DNA of 64,000 nt, taken from NCBI GenBank assembly GCA_963402885.1, contig OY727096.1:27261820-27325819 (forward strand). The letters run 5' to 3'. Every line of letters begins with the position of its first letter. The stretch's first letter is position 1. A model generated the notes under the pieces. That model was not told the DNA's origin, did not search any database, and saw only the letters and a program-made list of their open reading frames with translations. A program made the translations under genes and the position numbers. Positions 13,201-24,000 of the stretch are shown here, one piece after another. The DNA comes from Antedon bifida. Its lineage: Eukaryota > Echinodermata > Crinoidea > Comatulida > Antedonidae.

Positions 13201-16200
13201 TTGTACAGTGCCATTCCAATGACAGTTCATTTTTCATGGCACTAAAATGTGTAACTATTTCCAACCACTAGTATGCATGAATTATAATATTTGTCATGAT
13301 AATAATAAATTATATATTCATTTTTATATCAGAACCACAAGGTTCAAATGTGTGTGGTAATTACCGGGTTGATGCAAATGAAGAATGTGATGCTGGGTTA
13401 CTTGCCCAAGGGGAGAGTGATCCATGCTGCCACTTGAAATGCAAACTGAAGCCTAAAAAGCAATGCAGGTTAGTGTATCTACTGCCCTCTATTAATTGGA
13501 GTGGAAATAATTGAAAGGGCCCTCTATTGTTTGGATACAAATTTATTATATTCCTGATTTTAATTTTGTAATTTTAGAGAACCTAAAATACAATAATATT
13601 TTAATAAAAAAAACAAATACAAAATATATTTTTTAAAAAAATAGGATAAAGTAATACTAATAGTGAAATAATTAATTTTTGGTAATTTTTATACGTTTAT
13701 AATAAGGTCTTATATTAGTCAACCTTACATTTTTTCCACTACAATTCTCAAACTCTGGTATAAACAGTAATTAGCTGAGCTGCACAATAAGTGGTTCGCC
13801 TAGTCCCCCTTGCCCAATAAATGAAAAGGAATAAATGTTAATATACTCTCCAGTGATAAGAACTCACCGTGTTGTGAAAGATGCCAATTTGCCCCAAAAA
13901 CAAAGGCGTGCCGTGAAACAGAGTATGCAGATACCGGTTGTAAGCAAGACGCATTCTGTACGGGCAGAAGTGCTAACTGCCCTAAGGCTGTACCCAAGAG
14001 AGATGACACTGTTTGTATAGAAAAGTAAGAAGAATTTTTCCTTTTTTAATTAGAATTTTAAACGTAAATAATGGATCTCATTCAATTGTATTGTGTAGAT
14101 TTTCTTTTTTTATTCATGTTTGATGTTGTCTGTTTCTTCTTGTTCTGTACATTTTTACCTGTTATATTGTTATAAATCAGCTTCAGCTGGATGGACCACC
14201 CTCATAAAATATTGTTGAAATAAATAAATAAATAAATTTATATATAAATCCAAAGGCAAATTACTGAAAAAATGACAATGCTGTGGGTATCAGTGGCTGA
14301 TCTCAATGGAGATACAAAAAAAAAAAGCTAAATCAAAACGATAAAGTAAAACAGCCAGAAAAGTTAGCAGAGCTTTCGGGCAACACTAGCCCTTCATCAG
14401 TGCAAGTGAAGGAATTTGGATAACGTCATATATAATAAATTTATATATATAATCAAGCAATGAATTTGTGGAAGATAATTTAAATTTATTTGTATTTATT
14501 AGTTGTTTGTTTACTAGATAATAGTAATAATTTATTATATATTTTATTTGATCAAAAAACTCTACAAATTTGATTAACAACTTAATCAAAATTACATATA
14601 GGAAATAAATATATAAACAAATTTCAGTTATTTGAAATTACTTGATGATATCTAAAAGACTATATTAGTCAAAATTTGCATTAAAATCTCAATTCCACCC
14701 TATACAATACTGTGCAATTTATATGTGTAAATCGGAATTGTTTTTTTTTTCTTATTGTTAAAGTGGAAAGTGTAGAAATGGTATATGTATGCCATTTTGT
14801 GAAGTGAATGGTATGATTTCCTGTATATGTACAGATTGTGAGTATATTTAAATAAATTAAACTTGAAACCTAAATTTCTATTAGTATGTAAGAAAGGCCA
14901 TTGTTCACATGCATAATCAGTGTTTGCTTCATGATTGGCCATACAAACTTTTAAAGTTAACTGGAAACTCTCCCAAAACCAGACTTTTCTTGAGGTCACA
15001 AAAAACCCAAAATCTTTGTTACCATTTAAAAAAAAAAGTATGCATCAGAAAAAACTATTTAGCGAGCGAACCGTAATACGTACAGTAGCCATAAAATCGG
15101 CAAGGGTTCAAGGTTCACTGGCTCTGGAATCTTCTCGGATAAGGACTATAAACTGTAGGTCCAGTGTACACATCTGGCTGATGTGCACTTTAAAGAACCT
15201 AGTACATCTTTCGATACAAATATGGGGTTACCCCTGGGTACTATTACACACACAGCCACTTATCTAGGGAGCTGCACATCCTTCAGATGACAGTTAGTCT
15301 CCCGCTTTTGTGAATTTTTGCAAATTAAATACTGTGTGTGTTTATCCAACAGCTTCCGAGTCTTGTTATTGGTGCTGTAAAAGATTTGAAACAGATGCCT
15401 GTACATTATTTTACAATGTCTCAATAAAATCACCACAGCGCGTCCCTGATGGGCGACCGTGTAACCATGGAGTTTGCAACCAAGTAAGTTATACGTTTTA
15501 TGTATTCTAAAATGAGTATATACTGTATATTGTATTAAAGTACCCATATTTTTATCATTTCTATTATTTAATATCTTTTTACACCGCTTATTATTGTATT
15601 ACTTTCACAACAGTGCAAAGCATAATGAAGATTGTAAAATACAGTGGAGCTCCTATTAAGGGGACAACTTCAGGACCCAAAAAAAAATGTCCCCTTAATA
15701 GAGGTGTCCCCTCAATAAAGGTTGGCCATTGTGTTAAAACATATACAGTATTTACATAAAAACTCATTCTTTTCACCTTAATGAGTCCCCTTAATAGGGG
15801 TGTCGCAATAGTAAGGGTGTCCCTGAATAGGGGTGTCCCCTAATAGGGGTGTTCCCTTATAGGGGTGTCACATTAGTTGGGGTGTCCCTGAATATGGGTG
15901 TTCCCTTAATAGGGGTGTCCCAAAAAACGGGTTCCATACACTTTTTACATTAAATAGGTCATTATTTTTATGACGACCAACCTTCAAGGGCCCCTTATAT
16001 TAAGGAGACACTGTTGTTGGGTCCTGAAGGTGTCCCCCTCCCCCTTATAGAAGTTCTATATTTCAAATATAATACATGTATGCTTTTCTTTTAGGGTGTA
16101 TGTGAATCTCAAACTCAAGATTTAATTGAAAGGTTTTTTGATGTATTTGAAGGGATCACAATAAGCAAATTAGGTTAGTGTGACACTGTGGCATGGTACT

Positions 16201-17568
16201 GGTCTTTCAATGTAGGAGCTTAGGTTCAATTCTTCTCCAGTACCAGTTTCATGTCTGAAAATTAACATCTATCTAATAAATGCTCACAATGTTAGACCTG
16301 TCATATCTGTATTTGACACGTAGCTTGCCATATGTCTTTCCATCCCAGTTCCATGGTATATTCCTACCTCTGGCCTAGTTCCAAAATTTGTCATAAGAAC
16401 AATTCCACTCTCAAAGCATTGTCCCTTACTAAACTGTGAATGAAATTATTTTTTTCATTTTTTTTTCTTACAGGTCGAATAATAAAAGACAATATTGTCG
16501 GAGCAACTATTATCATATCTTTAATTGTTTGGGTACCATGTAGCTGCCTCATTCATTATGTAGTAAGTTGAACTTTTTTCTTTTGGTTGTATACATTGTT
16601 TTTACACAAATTTGTTTTGGAAAGCGAGCATTTTTCCACCATTGGGTATTTTGTACATTAGTACTAGCAAGCTTTCATTAATTAATGTTTACCTTGTCTA
16701 CACTATCAAACTTTATGTGACAAATTTGGACATGATGATGTCATAGCACTACCATACTTGGGTATATCACTACCATATTTGGACACATCAAACCTTTTTT
16801 GTCAAACTAGTATGGTAGTGTAAACTGAGCTTAAGGCTTTCCAATCAAATACGCCACATTTTATTCAAATTGTTGAGCATAATTATGGTTGTTTAATTTC
16901 TATTAATTTTTTTTTTTAGGATAAAAAACGAGAAAAAGAATTACATGAAGATAGTGATTGGTTCAGTCCAAATGTAAGTTATTTTCTAACAATAATATTT
17001 ATGTTAAATACATCAAAATCGTTTTGTAAAACAGAATGAATAAATTAAGTGCTCAGAAACTGAGTGAAATGTGAGAGCAGCATGCATGCTATTTAATATT
17101 TTGGCCCATATATTCAATATATGAATGAATGAATGAATGTGTATGGCTTTTTTGGTATGAATAGAACCTATTAAGGGGACACTTTTTTTTGGGGTCCCAA
17201 ATGTGTCCCCTTAATAGGAGTGTCCCAAAGGATGTGTTTCACTGTATTTACAAATAATAATTTAGGAAGATTACTTGATAGAGGAGAGAGATAATTAGTG
17301 TAGTATACCTAAAAGGTTATGTTGGTAACGCAACGTACACCACAATGCAGATAGATTCAGACACTCGCATCTCAGAATTCACATCGTCAACCTTCCTTAC
17401 ATACAGCAATCTGTCAACAACAGATATGTGTGATTACATTAATTCATTTAATGATATAATAAAAATATTTCTTTTCAACAGAATAAAGAATTGATGAGGC
17501 CAGGGGACAAGAACAAAGTTCGAAGGTACAAGCCACCATCCTATCTAGAGAAGGAGACTGTTCTCTAG
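4279..17568 (+). CDS. ADAM17: ADAM17 (TACE) metalloprotease, complete, 21 coding exons
   Basis: Membrane sheddase that releases ectodomains at the cell surface. Exons: 4279-4348, 5237-5366, 5818-5951, 7071-7162, 8500-8579, 8998-9107, 9635-9765, 10223-10312, 10718-10807, 11537-11672, 11770-11877, 12552-12679, 12849-12918, 13333-13468, 13854-14024, 14764-14837, 15353-15483, 16095-16173, 16474-16562, 16920-16973, 17482-17568. They sum to 2190 nt (729 aa) with every phase consistent. Visible parts: signal peptide 1-23; prodomain with a candidate cysteine switch at C173; natural six-His run 194-199; furin-type site RTRR ending at R213; zinc site [11 protein letters not shown] (H390, H394, H400, catalytic E391); Met-turn M420; Cys-rich disintegrin and membrane-proximal regions; transmembrane segment about 660-683; short tail with PPSY (719-722) ending ETVL. 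The membrane-proximal and juxtamembrane VDKK blocks are specific to ADAM17 rather than ADAM10. The tail is much shorter than the roughly 130 residues in vertebrates. Confidence 0.95.
6236..6760 (-). mobile_element. Dispersed repeat, right arm of the inverted pair
   Basis: Reverse-complement copy of the repeat at 1-345, in ADAM17 intron 3, with extra internal sequence. It ends at GGGGAAACTA (6760), mirroring base 1. Confidence 0.75.
6786..6905. mobile_element. Partial copy of the GATGTATTGTCCCC-end family
   Basis: Contains AAATGACATATTCAAAGTTTGA and GGGGACAATATACCTTTAA, the right end of the family seen complete at 34364. Confidence 0.5.
7288..7496 (+). repeat. 26-bp minisatellite in ADAM17 intron 4
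   Basis: About eight units of TACTAGCCTATTGAAAATCA plus GACCAG, with a variant unit (TACTGGCCTATTAAAAATCA) at every third position in the first part, which suggests expansion in higher-order blocks. Confidence 0.9.
7901..8012. mobile_element. Foldback MITE, GCTCTGTCTACAC family, copy 2 (right end lost)
   Basis: Left end CCTTGTCTACACTATCAAACTT and the interior match; the right terminus is degraded after TCAAACTAGTAT. In ADAM17 intron 4. Confidence 0.7.
8809..8946. mobile_element. Foldback MITE, GCTCTGTCTACAC family, copy 3
   Basis: Both termini intact in ADAM17 intron 5, about 50 bp before exon 6. Flanking bases are TAA and TTA. Confidence 0.8.
9220..9610 (+). repeat. Degenerate tandem repeat around TGGCCATCA
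   Basis: Loosely repeated GTACTTATATGGCCATCA-like phrases in ADAM17 intron 6. The middle (9350-9400) carries a fragment resembling a reversed LINE tail. Confidence 0.4.
10970..11107. mobile_element. Foldback MITE, GCTCTGTCTACAC family, copy 4
   Basis: Both termini intact in ADAM17 intron 9. If the ends are AGCTCTG and CAGAGCT, the flanks are a TAA duplication on each side. Confidence 0.85.
11277..11470. mobile_element. CTGCAGTAACTGCAGT-family repeat
   Basis: Begins TTAAGGGACCATGTTAAAAT followed by CTGCAGTTACTGCAGT and contains AACTTCTACATTGAAACAAAC. It lies directly upstream of ADAM17 exon 10. Confidence 0.6.
11890..12476 (+). repeat. Degenerate minisatellite in ADAM17 intron 11
   Basis: About 30 degenerate units of GCACTTATTCAACTGCA or GCACTTATTTGACAGTA (17-20 bp). 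The block is immediately followed by the exon carrying the zinc-binding motif. Confidence 0.85.
14149..14240 (+). mobile_element. LINE-like 3-prime tail
   Basis: Ends GTTGAAATAAATAAATAAAT after GGACCACCCTCATAAAATAT, a pattern typical of LINE 3-prime ends with A-rich short repeats. No reverse transcriptase nearby. Confidence 0.35.
14250..14400 (+). repeat. Dispersed repeat ending CCCTTCATCAGTGC
   Basis: GGCAAATTACTGAAAAAATG, CTCAATGGAGATACAAA and GCAGAGCTTTCGGGCAACAC. The first half recurs at 17894-17965. Confidence 0.6.
15640..16050 (+). repeat. CCCTTAATAGGGGTGTCC minisatellite-like block
   Basis: More than ten degenerate units of CCCTTAATAGGGGTGTCC in ADAM17 intron 17; the flanks CTATTAAGGGGACA and CCTTATATTAAGGAGACA are inverted, so the block can fold. 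A short related piece lies at 17165-17235. Confidence 0.8.
16186..16260 (+). repeat. tRNA-derived SINE-like head
   Basis: A-box-like TGGCATGGTACTGG and B-box-like AGGTTCAATTC about 35 bp apart; the acceptor stem does not pair, so it is not a functional tRNA. Confidence 0.35.
16693..16830. mobile_element. Foldback MITE, GCTCTGTCTACAC family, copy 5
   Basis: Degraded copy in ADAM17 intron 19; the CTTGTCTACACTATCAAACT left end and GTAGTGTAAACTGAGC right end are recognisable. Confidence 0.7.
17482..17568 (+). CDS. ADAM17: ADAM17 short-tail terminal exon with PPxY and PDZ ligand
   Basis: Last coding exon of the 729-aa form. It follows a TTTTCAACAG acceptor in phase 0 and ends with TAG at 17566-17568. 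It encodes residues 702-729, including PPSY (719-722), a WW-domain ligand type, and a C-terminal ETVL that fits the class I PDZ consensus (T at -2, hydrophobic at 0). Vertebrate ADAM17 also ends with an E-T-x-x PDZ-binding tail, so the end looks conserved. A GTACAAG donor at 17526 inside the exon, in phase 2, would allow splicing to the downstream tail exons instead. Confidence 0.8.
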   Translation, partial: NKELMRPGDKNKVRRYKPPSYLEKETVL

Positions 17569-17893
17569 CTAACTGCATGGGTTTATGTGAGACCAACGGT
17601 ATGTCTAGCCCACACACTTATGAAGTTAAAATACTGTTATCGACCTTTCAAATTATGAGAATTTAAAATTCAAGATTCTGTCTGCTAATATTGTAATTAC
17701 AGTTTTATCAAATGTTGATAATGTTTAATGTCAACGGGCAGCAGACGGTAAAGGTGATTCTTACTGTTATGTGTCAAAAGCTTTATTTTAATGGTTGCCA
17801 TGCATTTGTTCGTATCATGCCCATTTTTATTTGTTGCCAGAAATAATTTTATTTGACATTTTTAAGAAAAACAAACAAATTTAAATATCTAAA

Positions 17894-17965
17894 GGCAAAT
17901 TACTGAAAAAATGACAATAATGTCCGTGGCTGAATCTCAATGGAGATACAAATAAAACCCAATCA
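17894..17965 (+). repeat. Second copy of the dispersed repeat at 14250
   Basis: Shares GGCAAATTACTGAAAAAATG, GTGGCTGAATCTCAATGGAG and ATACAAA with 14256-14320. Confidence 0.6.
17951..17956 (+). terminator. Candidate polyadenylation signal for short ADAM17 transcript
   Basis: AATAAA hexamer about 380 nt downstream of the short-isoform stop codon. It lies within a dispersed repeat that also occurs near 14256, so it could be fortuitous. Confidence 0.3.
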
Positions 17966-20044
17966 AAACAATAATATTTAAATATATATAATGTTGGTCT
18001 ACTGTTTGCTTATTCCTGGGCTAAAGCCTGTCAAGCAAATAGTATGCCTATTATTTCAGGCACCACTGGCTGCCCATAACTATATTTGAATAACTTTTTT
18101 ATAAATCGATTATTTTAAACAAGTTTTATTTAAAAAAGGCTGACAATGCCTTGCTATTAAAACAGCACTAAACAGGGCATGCCATTATTATTATGTGCAG
18201 TACAGTATATTGCTGATTTCAAAGTGTGTGTTTGCTAGATATACCGTTAGCTTTTGTGTGTCTCTTGCGCATGTCCTCTACACAACCTCTGCAGATCCTG
18301 TTTCTTTTTAGGCCTGTTCAGACTTGCAGATACTGGAGCCTACATAGGGAACCATACAACTTGTTTAATGCAGGGAGGGTAGGGAGCCTACATGTAAGGT
18401 ACCTAGCCCACATTCAGGCTACCTAACTTACCTAAAAGCCAAGGCAGAGTACCTAGCCTATGCCATATAATAACATGAGCCTGAGTTAACTTTAATCATA
18501 TCTTAACTCAAGCCAGGACAGTGTCTCAAGTCTGAACGTAGCCAAAAGTGTCATCATCACCCTGTGTGTGTATTGTGTTGATGTGATGCATGGTAGTTTA
18601 CAATGTTGAATGTGATTGTATACAATTTAACTAATACCTTATGCCATGTCTTTTTCATTTTAAAGAAATCGGCATGTATGCATGTTGGGTTTCAGTGTAA
18701 ATATACAATGTAAGAATTATTGCCTAGGCCACAGCTACTCCCCCATGTTCATATGGAAAATAGAATTTCTTATGAACAAAATTTTCTTTGATAACTACCC
18801 CCTGAAATATATTTCCCGGACAACACAATTAACCCTGGACAATTCCCTCCTACTGTAGGTCAACTATACTCCCAGGACAACTATGAGGATACGATAATAT
18901 TATTATTGTCATTTAAACGACATGGTAAAAATGAAATTTAAAGTGAATTTAAACATACAATACAAACAATGCTGCAATGAAATACAAGTACAAAATATGA
19001 AAACAAATTCTTTAATTTTCCAAATTTAAAATAATTTTAATATACTGTAGTGCTGTATATTATGCTAATTAGTACTACAAATTGCCATTGTCCACAAATA
19101 CATTATGTGCATTTCATTGCAAAGCTGCTATGAAATAAAAATTATCTTTATGAAAGACAGCAATTAATTAAATTTTACTGTTAGATAAATTTACAATATG
19201 GTTTACAATATTGTATTTACCAGATAAAGATCAAACTTTGAACTAATCAAAGTGAGAAAATCTGAACTTGTAAACAAAATGACTTTGCTGATTGATATGC
19301 ATAGGCCTAGTCTAGCTTCTAGACAAATTTATAAAATGAAAACGTTTTGCACACATGGCGTGTCATACGTATACGGGATGTAGAATCGAGTTACAAAAAA
19401 AATGTTAGGGCTTTCACATTTAAGTTCAAATATTATTGGATAGAAAACATATCTTTTTTAATTGTGTGAAAGAGCAGTGTGATATTGAGGTATATAAGAA
19501 AATAAGATGGTGCTCTCCTTTTATAAAAATAATATAAAAAATATTTATACTTTTTTACACTTTTTATATACTTTTATATAAATTAAAACATCAATATTTA
19601 TTATTGCAATTTTGTTGGGCCAACTACAGATCTGCAGAGGTTAGAAATATTTGTTTTTTTTATAAGTTATAACATTCGAAAACCATGGTAAACAATTTTT
19701 TTTTAAATAAATAAAATTTTAATGAGAGTGATTACATTAGGAAGCTAACAGGGTGTCGTGGGACTATTCCATTAGGTTTGTAGGGTACAATCATTTTTTT
19801 CAATCTGTATTTTTTATACAAGCCAAAGGTTTAGAAATCATGAATATTAATTGTAGAATCATTTTTTTTTAATTAAAAGTTCAATGCAAACTAAATCCTT
19901 GTAGATAAATATATAATTCCATTCCATTTTTTTATTCGGTCCAGTGTTTAACTTTCATTTGCTAAGTTATTAGAAAAATTAGGTTATTGTACTGTAAATA
20001 AGTTAATGTCAATTAAATAGGTTGTGTCAACTGTTTTCTGCAAG

Positions 20045-20125
20045 CCAGTTCTGTGGCTGAATGGTATAGAATTCAGCTTGTGAAACTTGAGGTCTAAGTT
20101 CGAAACCCATCAACTCTCTTGCCCT
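20045..20125 (+). repeat. tRNA-derived SINE-like head
   Basis: A-box-like TGGCTGAATGGTAT and B-box-like AAGTTCGAAACCC at normal spacing, followed by a body containing GGGGTTTCCCCTTAGTTG. No matching acceptor stem. Confidence 0.5.
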
Positions 20126-20486
20126 TTATCAGGGGTTTCCCCTTAGTTGAGTCGTCCAAAAGGAGGAGTTGGAATGTATAATCACATTTTGAGTTTGTCC
20201 CTCTAAAACTATCGACTTCTTTGTTATGTGTACCAAATTATTTTTCAAAATTTGTAAATATTGTACAAAACATTATATTTATTATGTGACAATCAATAAG
20301 TATTTCATCTTCTTAAAATAGTTGAATTAATAATATTAGTAATTTATCATTTATTGACTTTTATAATAAATTTTATATTTCATAATTTTTTTAATACAGT
20401 AATTACCACAATAGAAAGCTAACAGTAATATTATTTAAAATAGGCGCAAGATTTGAGTTCTCTTGGCCACTGCAGTGTAAAAGTAT

Positions 20487-20716
20487 TAGGAACCATGTCA
20501 AAATAATTCTACTGCAGTAACTTCATTTTGTTTACCTTTAACCTGTTTATTAAATTATTTAGCTAGCTTTTTGTGGTAATCATACTATTTATTATTATTC
20601 TCTACCTTGAAACAGACTAAAACCATACATTATTGCAGTAAAAAATGTAGTTAATGCAGTAACTGCAGTAAAAGAATTTAATGTGAGGATGATGGTAAAA
20701 TAACACGATCCCTTAA
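20487..20716. mobile_element. CTGCAGTAACTGCAGT-family repeat
   Basis: Left end TTAGGAACCATGTCAAAATA and right end CGATCCCTTAATAA are inverted relatives; internal CTGCAGTAA blocks lie at both ends. Confidence 0.6.
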
Positions 20717-21022
20717 TAAATTTGTTACAGTTGTGAGATAGCATTTAAATTAAATTTGAGTTGATTTGATAGTCTTGTTGCAGTAATGATTATGCAAAAA
20801 TAGATTGGATATAAATGTGGTAGAGTCCATTGTTCCCATAGGGGTGCATATTTGGGGCTAACACTAAGACAGAATATTATACCTACCATTGTTTATTTGA
20901 TATGATATGAATATACGATAGGTTTTTATGTTGTTTTTTAGTATCAGCCTGCCTTCTAAATAATATAATTTTCCGTCTTTTTATTAAAATCAATTAATTT
21001 AATTTTTTCTGTTTTGTTTTAG

Positions 21023-24000
21023 TCATAGACCTCCAGCATATCAAGATGTCAAACACGCTAGTTACAAACATGGTATATAAAATTATTGATCATTAACTTC
21101 ATACATCCATCCATCATTGACAAAAACGTTCCGATCATCTGCACATGCGTACCAAATATTGACAAAAACTTTCCGATCATCTGCACATGCGTACCAAACA
21201 TTGACAAAAACTTTCCGATCATCTACACATGCGTACCAAACATTGACAAAAACTTTCCGATCATCTGCACATGCGTACCAAACATTGACAAAAACTTTCC
21301 GATCATCTGCACATGCGTACCAAACATTGACAAAAACTTTCCGATCATCTACACATGCGTACCAAACATTGACAAAAACGTTCCGATCATCTGCACATGC
21401 GTACCAAACATTGACAAAAACTTTCCGATCATATGCACATGCGCAGAATTAACGTACATTCAGCATTTAAAGCTATATTTACACTTGTGCCATTTCACAT
21501 TCAATTCTTTATATAATTTCTCGAGACAAGTGTGAATATAGCTTACATATAATGCTTCACTTTCTAGTGCGAACATTGTATAATAACAATATCATATCGC
21601 AACAATCATCATAATAATATATCTATATTGCTTAAATCGACATTATTAATCAAATATTAATCAGCTTATTACTTTTGAATATTGCTATTTCAGACGCAAA
21701 GTCAATGCTTCCGTCACGTAACATATTCAAAGTAGAGGAATGAAAATCATGACTAATTTATTTGTTTACCTAAAAAAGTATAAGCTATCTGAACGCGGGT
21801 TGTCCGTACTTATTTCTACTGAGCAAAAGAGTACGGATTAAAATACCGTATTTTTAAAGAACGATGTTTTCTTGCCAACAGAAACGGATCCATGTATTAT
21901 AGAACCAGTTTTAAAAACCCAAATTCCTGTCTCGATCGTAAAATACCGGTTATAACGCGATCTTTTTTAAGTACCGGTTTATAAAGAAACCCGTTCTTTT
22001 GTGATAGAATCGGGCCCTAAGTCTCTACCATTTCGCGATTCTTCAAACGTAACCCCCGATGACTCTTTAGATAGAAAGAATTGTTGATGTACCGTACTTA
22101 TACAATGATTTGAAATATGTTGCAACAAAATGTGTATAGACCCTATTTTTATACATTGTGTTACTATTGAAATACAATAATAACTTCATTATATTCAATT
22201 TACATTGTAACACTACATCCGGTAACTCTGAGCTTGATCAATTCATTGGCTTGTTTACCATAAGCTTTATTTGATATCTAATTTTTTGGTGACATTTTAC
22301 ACTTTTCGAATAACACAAAGAAAAAAGTATTTTCCTGTGTAAAATTAATTGTTCTTTTGTGTGATACTTTTTTCATAAGAATGCCTCAAATTTATATAAG
22401 TCACAGTTAATTGTGGTGAATTTCATATCTTTTATAATGCTCTGTCTACACTATCAAACTAGTTTGACAAAAAAAGCTTGATGTGCCCAAATATGGGCAC
22501 ATTATTTTTTTTGTCACATAAAGTTTGATAGTGTAGACAGAGCGTTGCATTACAAAAAGTCCTGTAGCGCCAGTGTTAGGAAGGGGATATTTCACACGAC
22601 GATAAAAAATAAAACTTTTTATACCCAGAGCTACTCTTTAGTAAATATTGAATTAATTTATTCGTTTTTAATCACATGCACATCAATTATTTCAATTCTT
22701 AGATAAATATTGCTTAATTTTAGTGACGCTAAACTTACTCAAAATAGGGAAGTTGTGACGTAACTGAAACCAAAAATTGTTCGTCGAAAAATGTGGTTGA
22801 AACCAATCAATCGTAGTTTTAATTAAAGATAAGATTTTAATTTTTTGTTTTCGATCCAATTTTGGTAAAAGTCAAAAACTATTATATGTGCCATTTTAAA
22901 ATGGCATATTCAACTTTAAAAAAATAATTCTTAATTCGTTTAGGGGGACAATATTATTTACCAATAAATGTTATATTTTAAGTATAGGCTTCTCATGACT
23001 CCAATATTTTAACTTTTTTCTCTCTCATTCATGTTTCATACGGGTTAGTAAAGGGGAAAATAGATTAAATTCGATGTTCCGAGTCTTCCATATTTGGGAA
23101 TATAACAAAAAACATACAAATTAATTATTGAATTGTGGCTAAAAATTACCCGGAGATAATGATATTAATAAACTTGTTACGTTGTATATCGAACTTCTGA
23201 TGCTAACAGTTCAACCAACCAATTTTCCGGAGTTTGAACTCTCTGGGAATTCCAGTTTTATTCAAAATGTAAAACTATAATTGTTTTACATTTTACACTC
23301 TGGTAAGAACCTTATTTTTTTCTTAAATAAACGTATTAATATATGCATGGTTATTGCTTGCACATGTTTGTATCGTATTTTTTTAATAATTTAAACATTT
23401 GCTTTGTTTTATTGCATAACATATCAATCGTTTTATCTATGTTAAAAGAAAGTATCATGGAGCTATAATTGTATAGCTCCATGAAATAAACATCTCAATA
23501 TCGTAAAATAATCTGATTGGAGGCTCCATCAGAAAGAGAACAAAAACCGACGCGCGCGTTGAGTTTCTGATGATTTAGTAGTCTGTTTGCACGCGCGCGT
23601 ATTAAAGTGACAACACAAAATAGTATAATACTTATATTCTTTCTTTAGGTCACAGGTCATAGCACAGGAAGCAGAGCAAGATTCCAATCTGTAAGTTTGA
23701 AGGGAGATGTTTCATTTCCTTGATTGGGTGTCGCCATCATCATATTCCCATTACTACTTGCATGTGCAGATTTTACATCAGTGTCGTCATCACATGTGCT
23801 ATGTGCTGCATGTGAAGTTTTCAAATCATTTTTACTGTCTAGTCTGGCAAATTCACAATATTATCTTTATTTTCCTTTCATCGTGCATGTTATTTCATCA
23901 ATGTGCACAATATCATTATTTCCTCGAATCAAAAGTGACGATAATTTGAGATGAGTGGGGAGAATTGGAAATGTTTAATATTATCTGATGACATACAAGA

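Noticed and set aside
20045-20125. Functional tRNA gene
   Set aside because: Box-like motifs present but acceptor and anticodon stems do not pair.
21086-21535. 149-residue open frame
   Set aside because: Produced by the stop-free 42-bp minisatellite; no homology or splice support.
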